From Bacteroidales bacterium Bact_23 (GTDB lineage Bacteria; Bacteroidota; Bacteroidia; Bacteroidales; Lentimicrobiaceae), in assembly GCA_001603685.1 (NCBI GenBank), contig LUZO01000248.1:1-16109 (forward strand): 16,109 bases of DNA, given 5' to 3'. Every line of letters starts with the position of its first letter. Positions within the stretch are counted from its first letter, which is position 1. Under the pieces are notes generated by a model. It had not been told where the DNA came from and made no database searches. It was given only the letters and a program-made list of their open reading frames with translations. Below are positions 15,177 to 16,109 of this stretch, piece after piece. A program made the position numbers and the translations under genes.

Positions 15177-15803
15177 TTATTCAGCGTAATTGCCGGAGCA
15201 GAAAGCCGCTTTCAGCAGTCCGTGCAGCAGGGCAGGGAGCAAAATCAGAAAACCGCCGGCAAGCATACCCAATTCATAGAACAGCGTGCTGTTCCGGTAA
15301 GGTTTGCCCTTTCTTCGCGACTGGAACGCACTGAAGGGCAGTCCGTAAATATTGCCGGCAATCATCACCCGGCAGGCGGCAAGAATAATCTCAGCCCTTT
15401 CCCTGCCGTAGTGTTCCACTATGGTTTGGTAAGTCTCTTTTTCCGGCTTGCCGCGCTTATCGGTAAAGTGCTGGGCAAACAGTATGGCTTTCGCCTCCTC
15501 AGGATTTACAAACGCACTGCTTCCGCTCAGCATGCTGCTGATCTCTTCGGCATCCATTCCCATTTTCAGGGCCATGGATGTGTGCGCATACGAGCAGGCC
15601 GCGCAGCCGTTTACTTCGGTAACCGCCAGTTGCAAACGCTCAACAAAGTGATCGGATAGCAACTGCTTCCGCCTGTTTTTCGACAGTTTTACCGCAGCTC
15701 CCGGAATCCGGGTAAATGCCATATACATCTCCCAGAAGCCATATTTGCGTTTGTAATTCTGCTGCAGGGCAATGGAGTCGGGGATGCTGATGCCTTTGAA
15801 CAT
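15177..15803 (-). CDS. Carboxymuconolactone decarboxylase family (AhpD-like) protein
   Basis: A 208-residue protein with the AhpD-like redox motif: Glu63 ... Cys67-x-x-Cys70 ... His74, in the context VTEVNGCAACSYAHTSMAL. In the family this Cys pair and His serve as a disulphide-reducing peroxidase-type centre in an all-helical bundle, usually oligomeric. A downstream helix (about 100-115, AKAILFAQHFTDKR) is also family-typical. The C-terminus, about 180-208, is hydrophobic (MLAGGFLILLPALLHGLLKAA) and may be a membrane anchor or a buried helix, which is unusual for the family. The ATG at 15803 lies about 27 bases downstream of a TAnnTTTG element. It is probably transcribed alone. The actual electron donor or substrate is unknown. 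Confidence 0.87.
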   Translation of the reverse strand: MFKGISIPDSIALQQNYKRKYGFWEMYMAFTRIPGAAVKLSKNRRKQLLSDHFVERLQLAVTEVNGCAACSYAHTSMALKMGMDAEEISSMLSGSSAFVNPEEAKAILFAQHFTDKRGKPEKETYQTIVEHYGRERAEIILAACRVMIAGNIYGLPFSAFQSRRKGKPYRNSTLFYELGMLAGGFLILLPALLHGLLKAAFCSGNYAE

Positions 15804-15829
15804 GGTGCGCTAAGTTGTGAATCAGGGCG

Positions 15830-15837
15830 CAAAAGTA
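15830..15837 (-). promoter_or_regulatory. Candidate Bacteroidota -7 element (TAnnTTTG) of the AhpD-like gene
   Basis: The - strand reads TACTTTTG followed by CGC, a very common form of the Bacteroidota housekeeping promoter. Its position gives a leader of roughly 20 bases before the ATG at 15803. No clear TTG -33 element is seen. Confidence 0.55.
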
Positions 15838-16109
15838 CGGATTTTGGCGGGGATGGGTTGGGTGGTGTGAAATAGAAAGCTGTATTCGTGAACAGAGAAA
15901 GGAAAGCTTTAGTTAAAAATAAATTTAAAATGCATTCGTAAAAATTTCATTAGAGTTAAGGTATTGGTATTGAGGACTTGTATTCTAAATATATCGCCTG
16001 GAAGTGAAATGGGTCAAAAAGTTTCTCCTAATTGCCTGAACATTTCAATAGTATTCACAAATAGAACATTGAGTCCCCTCCGATAAGTGGGTTTACGAAA
16101 AAGCAAAAA
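15838..16109. other. AT-rich intergenic stretch at the window end, no gene seen
   Basis: About 270 bases with no open frame of useful length, no tRNA-like cloverleaf, no terminal inverted repeat and no convincing hairpin. The base composition shifts from G-rich (15838-15870) to A/T-rich after about 15900. It probably holds further control sequence of the AhpD-like gene or of a gene beyond the window. Confidence 0.5.

Overview
The window looks like chromosomal DNA from a member of the Bacteroidota, probably near Bacteroidales/Marinilabiliales. The evidence is the gene families present, the near absence of Shine-Dalgarno sequences before tightly packed genes, and promoter elements of the Bacteroidota TAnnTTTG type. 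No rRNA, tRNA, insertion sequence or CRISPR array was seen.

Region 1 (1-9365, + strand) is the 3' end of an extracellular contractile injection system (eCIS, related to Afp/PVC) locus. It holds an unrecognised small helical protein cut by the window edge, a CIS tape-measure protein, a 1743-residue modular protein, a small Cys-rich HExxH protein and an AAA+ ATPase. The large protein carries an eCIS core/DUF4157 domain with HExxH, a CHAP-like peptidase-fold domain, three tandem 140-residue repeats, a helical module and an RGH-type nuclease-like domain. Spacings are an overlap of 1 base, then gaps of 6, 3 and 24 bases, so this is probably one operon. The two middle proteins look like injected cargo or spike-associated effectors. 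Sheath, tube, baseplate and fibre genes would lie upstream of the window.

Region 2 (9372-14212, - strand) converges on region 1 with only 6 bases between stop codons. It is a phosphate-uptake operon in the order outer-membrane barrel, pstS, pstC, pstA, pstB. The barrel protein resembles the alginate-export family and probably brings substrate across the outer membrane. PstS is a lipoprotein with an EF-hand-like loop, PstC and PstA form the channel and PstB drives it. No phoU is present. A TAnnTTTG element lies just before the barrel gene, with a cluster of GCGTA/TACGC half-sites 30-60 bases further upstream.

Region 3 (14470-15803, - strand) has two stand-alone genes: an isoprenylcysteine methyltransferase-like membrane protein and an AhpD-like carboxymuconolactone decarboxylase family protein. 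The last ~270 bases are AT-rich with no gene seen.

The most interesting part is the eCIS cargo pair, especially the 1743-residue multidomain protein with its 140-residue repeats.
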